Positions 1-10,525 of a DNA stretch of 64,000 nucleotides are shown here, piece by piece. The notes under the pieces are model-generated. The model worked only from the letters and a program-made list of their open reading frames with translations. It made no database searches and was not told the origin of the DNA. The position numbers and the translations under genes were made by a program. Source of the stretch: Planotetraspora thailandica (GTDB lineage Bacteria; Actinomycetota; Actinomycetes; Streptosporangiales; Streptosporangiaceae); NCBI RefSeq assembly GCF_016863335.1, contig NZ_BOOR01000025.1, positions 62,001 to 126,000 on the forward strand, in the 5' to 3' direction. Position 1 is the stretch's first letter. Every line of letters starts with the position of its first letter.

Positions 1-406
1 CCACTCCCAGCGGCTCGCGCATCGTGACAGCGAGGTGCCGCTCCAGCCCGGGGACCGCGTCGAGCGGGATCTGGCGGCCGAACAGCCGGGTGGCCTCTCC
101 GGCGTATCCGCGGAAGATGCGGATCGCGGCCTCGACCTCGCCTCTGGTCTGCGGCAGGGGCTTGCCGTTCTCCGCGGCGAGCAGCAGGGCGAGGTCCTCC
201 TTGCCCTCCTCCATGAGGCCGGCGACGCGGCGCAGCAGATCGGAGCGCTCGTGCGCGGGCATGGCGGACATCGCCCGCTGCCCCTCCCGGGCGTCGTCGA
301 CGACCCCGGCCACGGCCTCCGGGGTCATGGCCTCCACGTGCCCGAGCGGCTCTCCTGTGCCGGGATTGCGGACGGTCAGGACCGGACCCGCTGACGATAG
401 GGACAT
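1..406 (-). CDS. Aldehyde dehydrogenase, N-terminal part (partial)
   Basis: The minus strand has an open frame starting at ATG 406-404 and running off the left edge. A GAGGAG ribosome-binding site lies just upstream. The visible ~135 residues match the N-terminus of NAD(P)-dependent aldehyde dehydrogenases of the succinate-semialdehyde type: an opening NPGTGEPLG segment, a helical region with ERSDLLRR, and AAENGKPLPQTRGEV before the start of the Rossmann domain. The catalytic Cys/Glu region lies outside the window, so the substrate cannot be inferred. It starts 13 bp after the stop of the IclR regulator on the same strand, so the two probably form one transcript. Confidence 0.85.
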   Translation of the reverse strand, partial: MSLSSAGPVLTVRNPGTGEPLGHVEAMTPEAVAGVVDDAREGQRAMSAMPAHERSDLLRRVAGLMEEGKEDLALLLAAENGKPLPQTRGEVEAAIRIFRGYAGEATRLFGRQIPLDAVPGLERHLAVTMREPLGV

Positions 407-418
407 GCGTTCGGCTCC

Positions 419-1222
419 TCAGGTGAGTTGGGTGTCACGTCGGTCGTCGGTCCTGCCGCGCCTGGCTCCCACGTAGCCGATCCGGCGGCTGATGTCGGCG
501 GCCATGGCGAGCGCGGTCGGGGCGAGGCGATGGCAGTCGTCGAGGCTGAACCTGCCCGCGGGAGCGGACACGCTGAAGGCGCCCACCGGCCGGCCGTCGG
601 CGTTCATGATCGGCAGGCCGACGCAGCGCACGCCCTCCTCGTTCTCCTCGTCGTCGATCGCGTAGCCGCGTTCGCGCACGACGCGCAGCTCGGCGAGCAG
701 AGCGTCGCCGGTGAGGGTCCGCGCGGTGCGCACGTCGAGCGGCCCCGCCACGACTTCCGCGGCGCGCCGGTCGTCGAGCGACAGCACGGCTTTGCCCATC
801 GCGGTGCAGTGCAGGGGCGACCGGGTGCCGATCCGCGAGACCAGCCGGACCGACTTGGCGCTCTCGACCTTGTCGACGTAGACGATCTGGTTGCCGACCG
901 GCACGCCCAGGTGCACGGTCTCGCCGCTGAGCTCGACCAGCTCGACGAGGTACGGCCGGGCCGCCGCGCGCAGGCCGTCCTCTTCGAGGTATTGGCCCGC
1001 GAGGGTGATGAGGGTGACGCCGAGGCGGTAGGACCCCGCCGCGTCCCGGTCGAGCACGCCCAGCTCGAGCAGCGACGTCACGTACCTGTGCGCCGTGCTG
1101 ACCGCGATGCCGGCGTGGCCGGCGAGCTCGCCCAGTGAGACGCCGGACTGCCCGGCCTCAGACACGGCATTGATGAGTTCGAAGGCCTTGTCGACGCTCG
1201 ATGATTTACGCCCGCTCTTCAT
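419..1222 (-). CDS. IclR-family transcriptional regulator
   Basis: The 267-residue protein has the two-part IclR layout. An N-terminal winged helix (about residues 8-70) includes GVSLGELAGHAGIAVSTAHR. A C-terminal effector domain (about 85-255) includes TRSPLHCTAMGKAVL and the conserved ENEEGVRCVG loop. It is followed by an aldehyde dehydrogenase, which suggests it controls a small catabolic operon, with the effector unknown. No Shine-Dalgarno is visible before ATG 1222, and a perfect 17-bp palindrome overlaps the start codon, consistent with autoregulation. A short C-terminal tail is rich in Arg and Asp. Confidence 0.93.
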   Translation of the reverse strand: MKSGRKSSSVDKAFELINAVSEAGQSGVSLGELAGHAGIAVSTAHRYVTSLLELGVLDRDAAGSYRLGVTLITLAGQYLEEDGLRAAARPYLVELVELSGETVHLGVPVGNQIVYVDKVESAKSVRLVSRIGTRSPLHCTAMGKAVLSLDDRRAAEVVAGPLDVRTARTLTGDALLAELRVVRERGYAIDDEENEEGVRCVGLPIMNADGRPVGAFSVSAPAGRFSLDDCHRLAPTALAMAADISRRIGYVGARRGRTDDRRDTQLT

Positions 1223-1237
1223 TCGAGTAACTCGAAT
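1221..1237. promoter_or_regulatory. Perfect palindrome at the IclR start codon (candidate operator)
   Basis: ATTCGAGT-A-ACTCGAAT is a perfect dyad of 8 bp arms around one central base. It overlaps the first bases of the iclR coding region and lies downstream of a candidate promoter. Position and symmetry suggest an autorepression operator; binding is inferred. Confidence 0.55.
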
Positions 1238-1266
1238 CCATTTTCATATTTCTGCACTGTTTTGCG

Positions 1267-1295
1267 ATGGTTACATCAGGAATTTGGCATGTCAA
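1267..1295 (-). promoter_or_regulatory. Candidate sigma-70-like promoter for iclR
   Basis: Reading the minus strand, a consensus TTGACA (1295-1290) is followed after 16 bp by TAACCA (1273-1268). This gives a short leader that runs into the palindrome at the iclR start. The surrounding 200 bp are noticeably AT-richer than the genes. Confidence 0.45.
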
Positions 1296-1467
1296 CCCTT
1301 TGTGTGGTGGGGCTTTTCGCTGCGCTGCACGAGTGTTGTGAGCTGGGGAAATGTAGGGATATTGAATGCTACTCGGGTGCTTGCCCGACTTGTTGAATTT
1401 CTCTGTGTGACTGAATTATGTCGCTATGCACGCTCTATCCCTCGATGCGATGTCTCACCCCTTTCCC

Positions 1468-1638
1468 CGTGATCATGCAGAAGTTCGGAGAAATGCACGA
1501 CGACCGGCACCCCCCTGTTCCGTGATCATGCAGAAGTTCGTGAACGTGCCTCGTGACCAGGAACTTCTCGACCTGTGATCATGCAGAAGTTCGACAGGAA
1601 GGCCTCCCACCTGCGGTGACGCCTTCCGTGATCATGCA
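1468..1638 (+). repeat. 53-bp periodic repeat array A (3.5 copies)
   Basis: A 20-bp core, CGTGATCATGCAGAAGTTCG, occurs at 1468-1487 and 1521-1540, then with its first base changed at 1574-1593, and as a truncated 12-bp copy at 1627-1638. The starts are exactly 53 bp apart each time, leaving 33-bp non-identical intervals. The same core and period occur in array B near 60 kb. The layout resembles CRISPR, but the core is short, no cas genes are visible, and the intervals of array B show residual similarity to one another. Confidence 0.9.
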
Positions 1639-1644
1639 CTGAAT

Positions 1645-1674
1645 GAGGGGCGGGGCCTCGAGGCTCCGCCCCTC
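1645..1674. terminator. GC-rich hairpin after the solenoid gene
   Basis: GAGGGGCGG (1645-1653) pairs with CCGCCCCTC (1666-1674), and a nested GCCTCGAGGC palindrome fills the loop. It lies just beyond the stop of the minus-strand gene at 1679 and probably ends that transcript. Confidence 0.65.
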
Positions 1675-1678
1675 GTCG

Positions 1679-3247
1679 TCAGCGGGTCCTGACGAAGTCG
1701 GCCATCTCCTGGCGGAGGTCCTCGCTGGGCTCGGCCATGGCCGCGGCCAGAACCCAGTCGACCGCCTCTTCCGGTACGGCCGCCGCCGGCCACCCGGCCA
1801 ACGCCTTCAGCGCCGCGCGCCGGGAGCGCACGCTCCTGGCGGACAGGCCGATGCGGATCAGCGAGAGCCCGACGCCCGGGAACCGGGCCAGCCGGCCGAC
1901 CACCGACTCCAGGGCGTTGTCCGGCGCGAAGTCGGCGCCCCACAGCACGCCGTCCACCGGTTCGCCGGTGAGCAGTTCCAGCGGAAGGAGGTTCTCGGCG
2001 AGCCGTGCCGTCCGCTCGACGTCCTCGGCCGTGCACCCCTCGGCGAGCACCATCCAGGCGTAGGCGTCGAGCGGGTCGCGCCGCAGGTAGGCGATGACCT
2101 GCTCGGCGACCGGCAGCGCCAGCCGCATCGCCGGCCACAGCCCGGCCGTGAAGTCCTCCCGCTCCGAGTCCGCGAGGTGGGTGAGCACGAGCTCACGCCA
2201 TCGCGGCTCGGCCACGAGAGCCTCATAACGCGCGCGCAGCCGGTCGCGCGCGCCCTCCTGCCAGTCGAGCTCGCCGATCGGGTCGATCAGGAAGGCCCTG
2301 ACATGGAGCAGAGCGATGAGGCGGCCGAGGACCGGCGGGCGTTCGGCGGCGAGATCCGCATACCGGTGCAGCACCGGTACGGCATCGGCGTAGTCCGTCA
2401 TGTCCCTGGCCGGGCCGCCGTTCGCCAGGCCGGCCAGGATGCCGCCGGCACCTGAGAGGAGACCCTCGTCCACGTCCGGCCGGGCGAGCGCGGAGCGCAG
2501 GCCGCCGGTGGTGGCGGCGATGTGCACGAGGTACTCGTTCATGATTCCGTTGCGGAATCCCTCGCGCAGGAGCCAGTCCTTGACCTCCGGATCGTCACAC
2601 CCCTTGAGCCGCTCGACCGCGTGGATCCGCCCCCAGTCCCGCACCCGGCGGGCCAGGCCGTAGACGGCGCGTTGCCCATCGGGCTGCGTGCGTATGAGCG
2701 CGACCACCGCGAACAGGGTCAGCTCCTCCAGCGTGCCGAGCAGCAGGAGCAGATCCCGGTCGGACTCCCCGCCGCAGGCGCCGACCATGACGAGGCCGAT
2801 CTTCACGGCTTCGCGCCTTGTGCCCTGCTCGGCGAGGTGCCGCCCGATCGCGTGGACCCGCCCGGCGGGCAGCTTGCGCCGCCGGAGTTCGGCGACCAGT
2901 TCGTCGGCGACCGCGAGAGCCGAGTGCTCGGCCGCCAGGTCGTGGAGACGGACCAGGTCGTCGTGCTGCGGCGCCGCCGTCACCAGGGTCTGCAGCAGGC
3001 CGGCCATCTCCGCCACGCCGCCGGGATCGTCTCCCCGCGCGAAGTGATGGGTCCTGATGCCGTCCATGACCACGCTGGAGATGTACGGCGGGCCGGATTC
3101 AGGGCGGGGGAGTTCGTCGGGGAGCCGGGACGCCTCTTCTGGCCAGGGGCCGGGGCCGTACCGGACGGACATCGCGAGCGCGTGAGCGAGGAAGGTGGGC
3201 CGATCACCGACGGGACCGTCATCCAGCTTCCAGACGCCGGGCTTCAC
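1679..3247 (-). CDS. Large alpha-helical (solenoid-like) protein of unknown function
   Basis: This 522-residue protein starts at GTG 3247; an in-frame stop upstream rules out a much longer N-terminus. After a short opening (MKPGVWKLDDGPVGD) it is almost entirely amphipathic helices rich in Ala, Leu and Arg. These are arranged like HEAT or TPR-type helical repeats, for example LARFPGVGLSLIRIGLSARS and SRRAALKALAGWP. I see no catalytic motif, signal peptide or membrane segment. It could be a scaffold. The next gene upstream on the same strand is an AAA/ABC-like ATPase 81 bp away, so co-expression is possible. Function is not recognised. Confidence 0.75.
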   Translation of the reverse strand: MKPGVWKLDDGPVGDRPTFLAHALAMSVRYGPGPWPEEASRLPDELPRPESGPPYISSVVMDGIRTHHFARGDDPGGVAEMAGLLQTLVTAAPQHDDLVRLHDLAAEHSALAVADELVAELRRRKLPAGRVHAIGRHLAEQGTRREAVKIGLVMVGACGGESDRDLLLLLGTLEELTLFAVVALIRTQPDGQRAVYGLARRVRDWGRIHAVERLKGCDDPEVKDWLLREGFRNGIMNEYLVHIAATTGGLRSALARPDVDEGLLSGAGGILAGLANGGPARDMTDYADAVPVLHRYADLAAERPPVLGRLIALLHVRAFLIDPIGELDWQEGARDRLRARYEALVAEPRWRELVLTHLADSEREDFTAGLWPAMRLALPVAEQVIAYLRRDPLDAYAWMVLAEGCTAEDVERTARLAENLLPLELLTGEPVDGVLWGADFAPDNALESVVGRLARFPGVGLSLIRIGLSARSVRSRRAALKALAGWPAAAVPEEAVDWVLAAAMAEPSEDLRQEMADFVRTR

Positions 3248-3328
3248 CGGCTGGGGCGGAGGCCGCCCTTCCTGTAGATCATCATGTCGTCAATGATGGC
3301 CGGGCGGCCGTCGCCGCCGCAACACCCG

Positions 3329-4096
3329 TCAAGGATCCTCGGCGAACAGGTGGCGGAGAAAGCGCTCGGGGGCGGCGAGGAAGTCGCGCGTCAGCGTGAC
3401 CGGAAGGCAGTCGTCGTAGGCGGTCTTCCTGATCGCGCCGTCCTCACCGATCTGGAGGATCCGGGCGCCGGGCAGGGAGAGCAGGATCGGCGAATGGGTG
3501 GCGATGACGAACTGAGAGCCCTGAGCGGTCAGGTCGGCCACCCTCGCCAGTACGGCCATGCAGCCTCGGACCGACAAGGCGGCCTCCGGCTCGTCGAGGA
3601 TGTACAGCCCCTGCGGGCCGAACCGGTGGGTGACCAGGTCGAGGAACGACTCGCCGTGGGAGCGCTCATGCGGCGAGATGCCGCCATAGGAGGGCAGCAG
3701 CGGCTTGCCCGAGGCCTTGTCGAGGCGTTCGATCTCCGTCGCCACGTTGTAGTAGGACTCGGCGCGCAGGAAGTATCCGGTCCGCGGTTTCCTCAGTCCC
3801 CAGCCGACGACGAGGTGGTCCGCGAGCGACGACTCGGTGGCGCGCGTCGCGAACTGGAAGGACTGCGAGCCGCCCTCGGCGTTGAAGCCGCAGGCCACGG
3901 CGACGGCCTCGACGAGGGTCGACTTGCCCGAGCCGTTCTCGCCGACGAGGAAGGTGACCCCCGGTGAGAACGCCAGCCCGCGCGTGCTGGCCAGCCACGC
4001 GACCACGGGAAGGCTGAAGGGATACCCCTGGTGGATCTGGCGCGTGTCCACACGGATGTCGCGGATGAATCCCGCGTCGACGCCTCTCACCGTCAT
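3329..4096 (-). CDS. AAA/ABC-like ATPase (SMC/RecF-type head)
   Basis: The 255-residue soluble ATPase contains all motifs of an ABC-type nucleotide-binding head without membrane segments. Walker A is GENGSGKST (about residues 52-60), the signature-like segment is HERSHGES, Walker B is LYILDEPEAALS, and the H-loop is ATHSP. Such small stand-alone 'AAA family ATPases' resemble RecF/SMC heads and the ATPases of some toxin or defence pairs, but no nuclease partner is adjacent. The downstream solenoid protein is the only co-directional neighbour. The biochemical class is secure; the role is unknown. Confidence 0.88.
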   Translation of the reverse strand: MTVRGVDAGFIRDIRVDTRQIHQGYPFSLPVVAWLASTRGLAFSPGVTFLVGENGSGKSTLVEAVAVACGFNAEGGSQSFQFATRATESSLADHLVVGWGLRKPRTGYFLRAESYYNVATEIERLDKASGKPLLPSYGGISPHERSHGESFLDLVTHRFGPQGLYILDEPEAALSVRGCMAVLARVADLTAQGSQFVIATHSPILLSLPGARILQIGEDGAIRKTAYDDCLPVTLTRDFLAAPERFLRHLFAEDP

Positions 4097-4115
4097 GACG
4101 ATAACCCGGGCCCGC

Positions 4116-4799
4116 TCACCCGAAGGCGATCGCGGCTCCCGTCTTGATCGACGTGCGCGCGGCCTCGATCAACGTGAGGCAGGAGAAGGACTCGACCCCA
4201 TAGCGCTGCCACGTCGCGGAAGGGCTGGTGACCCGGCCTTCGATGGCGTCCTGCACCTCGTCCGACCATGGATCCAGGCCGTCGGGAAGCTCCAGGAGCC
4301 GGGCCAGCCGGAGGCATTCGTCCAGCAGCCGGTGGGACGAGCCGATGAAAGAACCGGTGACGCGTTCGTCGACGATCACGGGCGGGAAGTCGACGGGGAC
4401 GTAGAAGCCCTCTGAGTCACCGTGATGGACGAGATGGTCAAAGGAGCCGTTCGGAGCGCCGGCGACGGTCACGGTTCCGGAAACGGTGACCGCGTGGGAC
4501 GGCCGGCCGCGGTACACCTCCTCGAGGAGGGAGTCGTCGATCGCGTCCTCATCACCTGGAGGCGGGAGCATGCCCGAGGCCGCGACGTGCACCGCGAGCC
4601 GGCGCAGGTAGTGGAGCCCGTCGTAGCCGTACATCTGGGAGTCGAAGGTCTCCGCGGGGTCGACGTCCGGCTCGTTCCACTGTGGAAACCCGGCGGCCTC
4701 GAGCGCGCGCGTGACTTCGGCGAAGTCGGCCCGGTAGTCGGCGATCGTCTCGTCGTCGTCGAGGTCGGTCAGGATGCCGACGAAGATGCTGAGTCCCAT
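4116..4799 (-). CDS. Hypothetical protein, 227 aa
   Basis: The protein begins MGLSIFVGIL. I chose ATG 4799; an in-frame ATG at 4811 (MICVMGL...) is the alternative, and the frame extends further upstream only by overlapping the cox promoter region. It is acidic, with an LTDLDDDETIADY segment near the N-terminus, an FDSQMYGYDGLHYLRRLAVHVA stretch in the first third and a C-terminal ATWQRYGVESFSCLTLIEAA segment. No membrane segment or recognised catalytic motif is visible. It is divergent from the CO dehydrogenase operon and 19 bp from the ATPase gene. Family not recognised. Confidence 0.75.
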   Translation of the reverse strand: MGLSIFVGILTDLDDDETIADYRADFAEVTRALEAAGFPQWNEPDVDPAETFDSQMYGYDGLHYLRRLAVHVAASGMLPPPGDEDAIDDSLLEEVYRGRPSHAVTVSGTVTVAGAPNGSFDHLVHHGDSEGFYVPVDFPPVIVDERVTGSFIGSSHRLLDECLRLARLLELPDGLDPWSDEVQDAIEGRVTSPSATWQRYGVESFSCLTLIEAARTSIKTGAAIAFG

Positions 4800-4856
4800 G
4801 ACGCAGATCATGGCGGGGGCCACCGACAACCCGCGGTTCACACCGGATCGGCGGAT

Positions 4857-4884
4857 TAAGTGAATCCTTAGGTGGCCGTTGACA
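4857..4884 (+). promoter_or_regulatory. Candidate promoter and dyad upstream of the cox operon
   Basis: A TTGACA hexamer lies at 4879-4884, with TCCACT 17 bp further on as a weak -10. Just upstream, TAAG-N6-CTTA (4857-4870) is a small dyad of the kind LysR-type proteins can bind. A divergently placed LysR gene lies at the far end of the operon. All of this is inferred from position. Confidence 0.35.
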
Positions 4885-4938
4885 GTGCCGCCGCCCGGGA
4901 GTCCACTTGGCCGACCACCCACTATCAAGGGGGTCGCC

Positions 4939-5802
4939 ATGCAGGTTCCCGCACCGGTGGAGTATGAGCGCGCGACCAGCGTCGAGCACGCCATCGGCCT
5001 GCTGGAGCGGCTCGGAGGCTCGGCCCGGCTCGTCGCGGGCGGCCACAGTCTGCTCCCCATGATGAAGCTCCGGCTGGCCGGTCCGGAGTATCTGATCGAC
5101 ATCAACGACCTCCACGGCGAGCTCGGCTACGTCGACGTGGGGGCAGCCGAGGTCCGCATCGGCGCGATGGCCCGGCATCGTGAGCTGCTGGAGTCGGACC
5201 CCCTCGCCGAGGTCTTTCCGATCTTCCGCGACGCCGAGCGGGTCATCGCCGACCCCGTGGTGCGCAACCGCGGCACGCTCGGCGGTTCCCTGTGCCAGGC
5301 CGATCCGTCGGAGGACCTGTCGGCCGTGTGCACGACGCTCGGCGCCAGTTGCGTCATCCGCGGCGGCGCGGGGGAGCGGGTCGTGACCATGGAGGAGTTC
5401 CACCGCGGGCCGTACGAGACGGCCGTCGGCGACGCCGAGATGCTCGTCGAGATCCGCATCCCCGTACGGCCCGGCGGGTCCAGCGCGTACGAGAAGGTCG
5501 AGCGGCGGGCCGGAGACTGGGCGATCGTGTCGGCGGGCGCGGCCGTCTGGCTGGACGGCGGCGTGATCGCCGACGCCCGGGTCGGCCTGGCGGCGGTCGG
5601 CCCGAACACGACCGGGTTGCCGGCCGTCTCCGCCGCGCTGCGCGGCAGGGAGCCGTCGGAGGAGCTGTACGAGCGGGCGGGCGTGCTGGCCGCCGAGTCG
5701 TGCAGCCCGGTCACCGACATGCGCGGCAGCGCCGACTACAAGCGCCACCTCGCCAAGGAGCTCACCAAGCGGGCCCTGCGCCGTTCCGTCGAAAGGGTGT
5801 GA
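4939..5802 (+). CDS. coxM: Aerobic CO dehydrogenase, medium (FAD) subunit
   Basis: The 287-residue FAD-binding subunit of the molybdenum hydroxylase family passes electrons from the 2Fe-2S subunit to the quinone pool. The start at ATG 4939 has an AAGGGGG ribosome-binding site at 4928-4934. FAD-binding motifs are visible: VAGGHSLLPMMKLR near residue 33 and NRGTLGGSLCQADPSEDL near residue 107. The C-terminal domain (about 180-285) matches the CO_deh_flav_C fold. It is first in a coxM-coxS-coxL order typical of form I enzymes, with its stop one base before the coxS start. Confidence 0.93.
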   Translation: MQVPAPVEYERATSVEHAIGLLERLGGSARLVAGGHSLLPMMKLRLAGPEYLIDINDLHGELGYVDVGAAEVRIGAMARHRELLESDPLAEVFPIFRDAERVIADPVVRNRGTLGGSLCQADPSEDLSAVCTTLGASCVIRGGAGERVVTMEEFHRGPYETAVGDAEMLVEIRIPVRPGGSSAYEKVERRAGDWAIVSAGAAVWLDGGVIADARVGLAAVGPNTTGLPAVSAALRGREPSEELYERAGVLAAESCSPVTDMRGSADYKRHLAKELTKRALRRSVERV

Positions 5803-5803
5803 C

Positions 5804-6279
5804 ATGCAGGTGACGATGACCGTCAACGGTGAAGAGGTCACCAGGGAGGTCGAGGGCCGCCTGCTCCTCGTGCACTTCCTGCGCGACCACCTGGGCCTGA
5901 CCGGCACCCACTGGGGATGCGACACGAGCAACTGCGGCACGTGCGTGGTGTGGCTCGACGGCGAGCCGGTGAAGTCGTGCACGGTGCTGGCCGCGATGGC
6001 CGGCGGCCACGAGGTGCGCACGGTCGAAGACCTGGAGCGCGACGGCGAGCTGGATCCGGTGCAGCGCGGGTTCATGGAGTGCCACGGCCTGCAGTGCGGC
6101 TTCTGCACCCCCGGCATGATGATGACGGCCCGCGCCCTGCTCGACCGCAACCCCGATCCCTCGGAGGAGGAGATTCGCGAGGCCATCTCCGGGCAGATCT
6201 GCCGCTGCACCGGCTACGCCACCATCGTGCGATCCGTACGGTGGGCGGCCGCGCACGAGGCGAACGCGGGAGGTGCGGC

Positions 6280-6283
<4 letters not shown>
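5804..6283 (+). CDS. coxS: Aerobic CO dehydrogenase, small (2x 2Fe-2S) subunit
   Basis: The 159-residue iron-sulfur subunit has a plant-type 2Fe-2S cluster bound by Cys39, Cys44, Cys47 and Cys59 in a GCDTSNCGTC context. A second cluster is bound by the C-terminal helical domain through QCGFCTPGM and ICRCTGY. It relays electrons from the molybdenum centre of CoxL to the FAD of CoxM. It begins one base after the coxM stop, and its TGA overlaps the GTG of coxL, so the three subunits are translationally coupled. Length and motifs match the family. Confidence 0.95.
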
Positions 6284-8670
<2,387 letters not shown>

Positions 8671-8679
8671 GGGACGCCG

Positions 8680-9585
8680 ATGGCCCCCGGAATCGCGTCA
8701 CGGATGAAGGAACTGGCCGCCGATCGCGTCCCGTTCGTCCACGCGGTCGTGGTCCGCGCCCAGTTCCCCACGGCGGTGAGCGCGGGCGATGACGCGATCG
8801 TGCTGCCCGACGGATCGATCGAGGGATTCGTCGGCGGCCAGTGCGCCGAAAGCTCTGTGCGCACCGCCGCGCTCGGCGCGCTGAAGGACGGCAACTCGGT
8901 GCTGCTGCGGGTGCTGCCGGAAGACGACCTGGACTTCCCCGAGTCGCCCGGGGCCCAGGTCGTGGTCAACCCCTGCCTGTCCGGCGGAGCCCTGGAGATC
9001 TTCCTGCGGCCCCTGCTGCCGCCGCCCGCGCTCTGGATCGTGGGCGACTCGCCGATCGCCCAGGCGCTCGCCGACCTGGCGGGCGCCCTCGACTTCGCCG
9101 TACGGCGAAGCGCCGACGAGCAGGGCCCCCGGGGCGCGACCGCGGTCGTGGTGTCCAGCCACGGGCGTGACGAGGTTACGGCGATCCGCAGAGCCCTGGA
9201 CGCGGGAGTGGGTTTCGTCGGACTGGTCGCGAGCACCCGGCGGGGAGCGGCCGTGCTCGACGAGATGGGATTGAGCCGGGAGGAACGAACGCGCGTGCGC
9301 ACGCCCGTGGGCCTGCGCATCGGCGCGCGCACGGCGCCGGAGATCGCGCTGTCGGTCCTGGCCGAGATCGTCGCGGCCGTCCGCACGCAGAGGCTCGACC
9401 CGGCCCCCGCGGCTGAGCCTTTTCCGGCCGATGCCCGGCATGCGGTGGACCCGGTCTGCGGCATGACCGTGACGGTGTCCGCGGACACGCCGCACCTGAC
9501 CGGCGACGGACGGACCGTGTGGTTCTGCGGCGCGGGCTGCAAGGAGCGCTACGCCGGGCGGGACACCACCGGCGGGGGACGGTGA
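8680..9585 (+). CDS. XdhC/CoxF-type maturation protein with C-terminal YHS domain
   Basis: The 301-residue protein has an XdhC/CoxI region: an N-terminal half with VGGQCAES, then a Rossmann-like half with LWIVGDSPIAQAL and FVGLVASTRRGAAVLDEMG. A C-terminal YHS-like domain follows (about residues 250-292) with VDPVCGMTV and FCGAGCKERY. XdhC-type proteins load or protect the molybdenum cofactor of molybdenum hydroxylases. YHS domains are small metal-binding modules, so the fusion might link metal handling to cofactor insertion. It starts 9 bp after coxL and sits in the slot where cox clusters carry coxF or coxI, so I leave the symbol open. Confidence 0.85.
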   Translation: MAPGIASRMKELAADRVPFVHAVVVRAQFPTAVSAGDDAIVLPDGSIEGFVGGQCAESSVRTAALGALKDGNSVLLRVLPEDDLDFPESPGAQVVVNPCLSGGALEIFLRPLLPPPALWIVGDSPIAQALADLAGALDFAVRRSADEQGPRGATAVVVSSHGRDEVTAIRRALDAGVGFVGLVASTRRGAAVLDEMGLSREERTRVRTPVGLRIGARTAPEIALSVLAEIVAAVRTQRLDPAPAAEPFPADARHAVDPVCGMTVTVSADTPHLTGDGRTVWFCGAGCKERYAGRDTTGGGR

Positions 9586-9589
9586 CGCG

Positions 9590-10501
9590 ATGGAGGGCAC
9601 CGGCACCGGCACCGGCACCGGCACCGGCCTAGTCACCGGAACCGCCGACATCACGCGGAGGCTCGACGACGTCGGCTACCTCGTCGACGAGGGCACGGCG
9701 TCGGCCTTGTTCCTCGCGCTCACCCTCGGCCGCCCCCTGCTGCTGGAGGGCGAGCCGGGTGTGGGGAAGACGACCGCCGCCAAGGCGCTGGCCCGCGCCC
9801 TGTCCACCCCGCTGATCCGGCTGCAGTGTTACGAGGGGCTGACGGCCGGAGAAGCCCTCTACGAGTGGAACCACCAGCGCCAGCTGCTGGCCATCAGGCT
9901 CGCGGAATCACGCCACGACCGCCTGCGCGACGCCGACCTGTTCACCGAGGAGTTCCTGCAGGAGCGGCCCATCCTGCGCGCGATCAGGCACGAAGGACCC
10001 CTGCCTCCCGTGCTGCTCATCGACGAGATCGACCGGGCCGACGACGAGTTCGAGGCCCTGCTGTTCGAGTTCCTCGGCGAGGCGGCGATCACGATTCCCG
10101 AACTCGGCACGTTCGCGGCCAGGCGGCCGCCCGTCGTCGTCCTCACCTCCAACCGCAGCAGGGACCTGCACGACGCGCTGCGGCGGCGCTGCCTCTACCA
10201 CTGGATCGACTTCCCCTCGCCCGCGCGGGCGGCGGAGATCCTCCGCCGCAGTGTGCCCGCGGCGGCCGAGCCGCTGATCAGGTCGGCCACCGACTTCGTC
10301 GGCCGGGTGCGCGGGCTCGACCTCGACAAGGCGCCGGGCATGGCCGAGACGATCGACTGGGTCTCCGCCCTGTCAGCGCTGGGGGCGACCGGCCTGGTCA
10401 GGCAGGACGTCGTCCGTACGCTCAGCGCCCTCGCCAAGACGCCGGACGACAGGCGGACGATCGGCGACGCACTCGACGGGCTGGTCGGGACCGGACCGTG
10501 A
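9590..10501 (+). CDS. coxD: MoxR-type AAA+ ATPase, CO dehydrogenase maturation factor
   Basis: The 303-residue AAA+ protein has Walker A EGEPGVGKTTAAKALA (about residues 47-62), Walker B VLLIDEIDRADDE and a sensor region VLTSNRSRDLHDALRRR. CoxD-type ATPases act with CoxE in building the Mo-Cu active site of CO dehydrogenase. The N-terminus carries a run of Gly-Thr pairs encoded by a six-base tandem repeat right after the ATG, which may be a non-conserved extension; a later start cannot be excluded. It lies 4 bp after the XdhC/YHS gene and 24 bp before coxG. Confidence 0.9.
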   Translation: MEGTGTGTGTGTGLVTGTADITRRLDDVGYLVDEGTASALFLALTLGRPLLLEGEPGVGKTTAAKALARALSTPLIRLQCYEGLTAGEALYEWNHQRQLLAIRLAESRHDRLRDADLFTEEFLQERPILRAIRHEGPLPPVLLIDEIDRADDEFEALLFEFLGEAAITIPELGTFAARRPPVVVLTSNRSRDLHDALRRRCLYHWIDFPSPARAAEILRRSVPAAAEPLIRSATDFVGRVRGLDLDKAPGMAETIDWVSALSALGATGLVRQDVVRTLSALAKTPDDRRTIGDALDGLVGTGP

Positions 10502-10525
10502 GCGAAGGAACGGAGAGAAGAGCCC

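Larger units (their letters stand above)
1223..1678. other. Intergenic region: AT-rich stretch, repeat array, terminator
   Basis: No convincing gene is present. About 1240-1440 is unusually AT-rich with no recognised feature beyond the iclR promoter and operator. 1468-1638 holds a 53-bp periodic repeat array, and 1645-1674 a strong hairpin. Confidence 0.7.
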
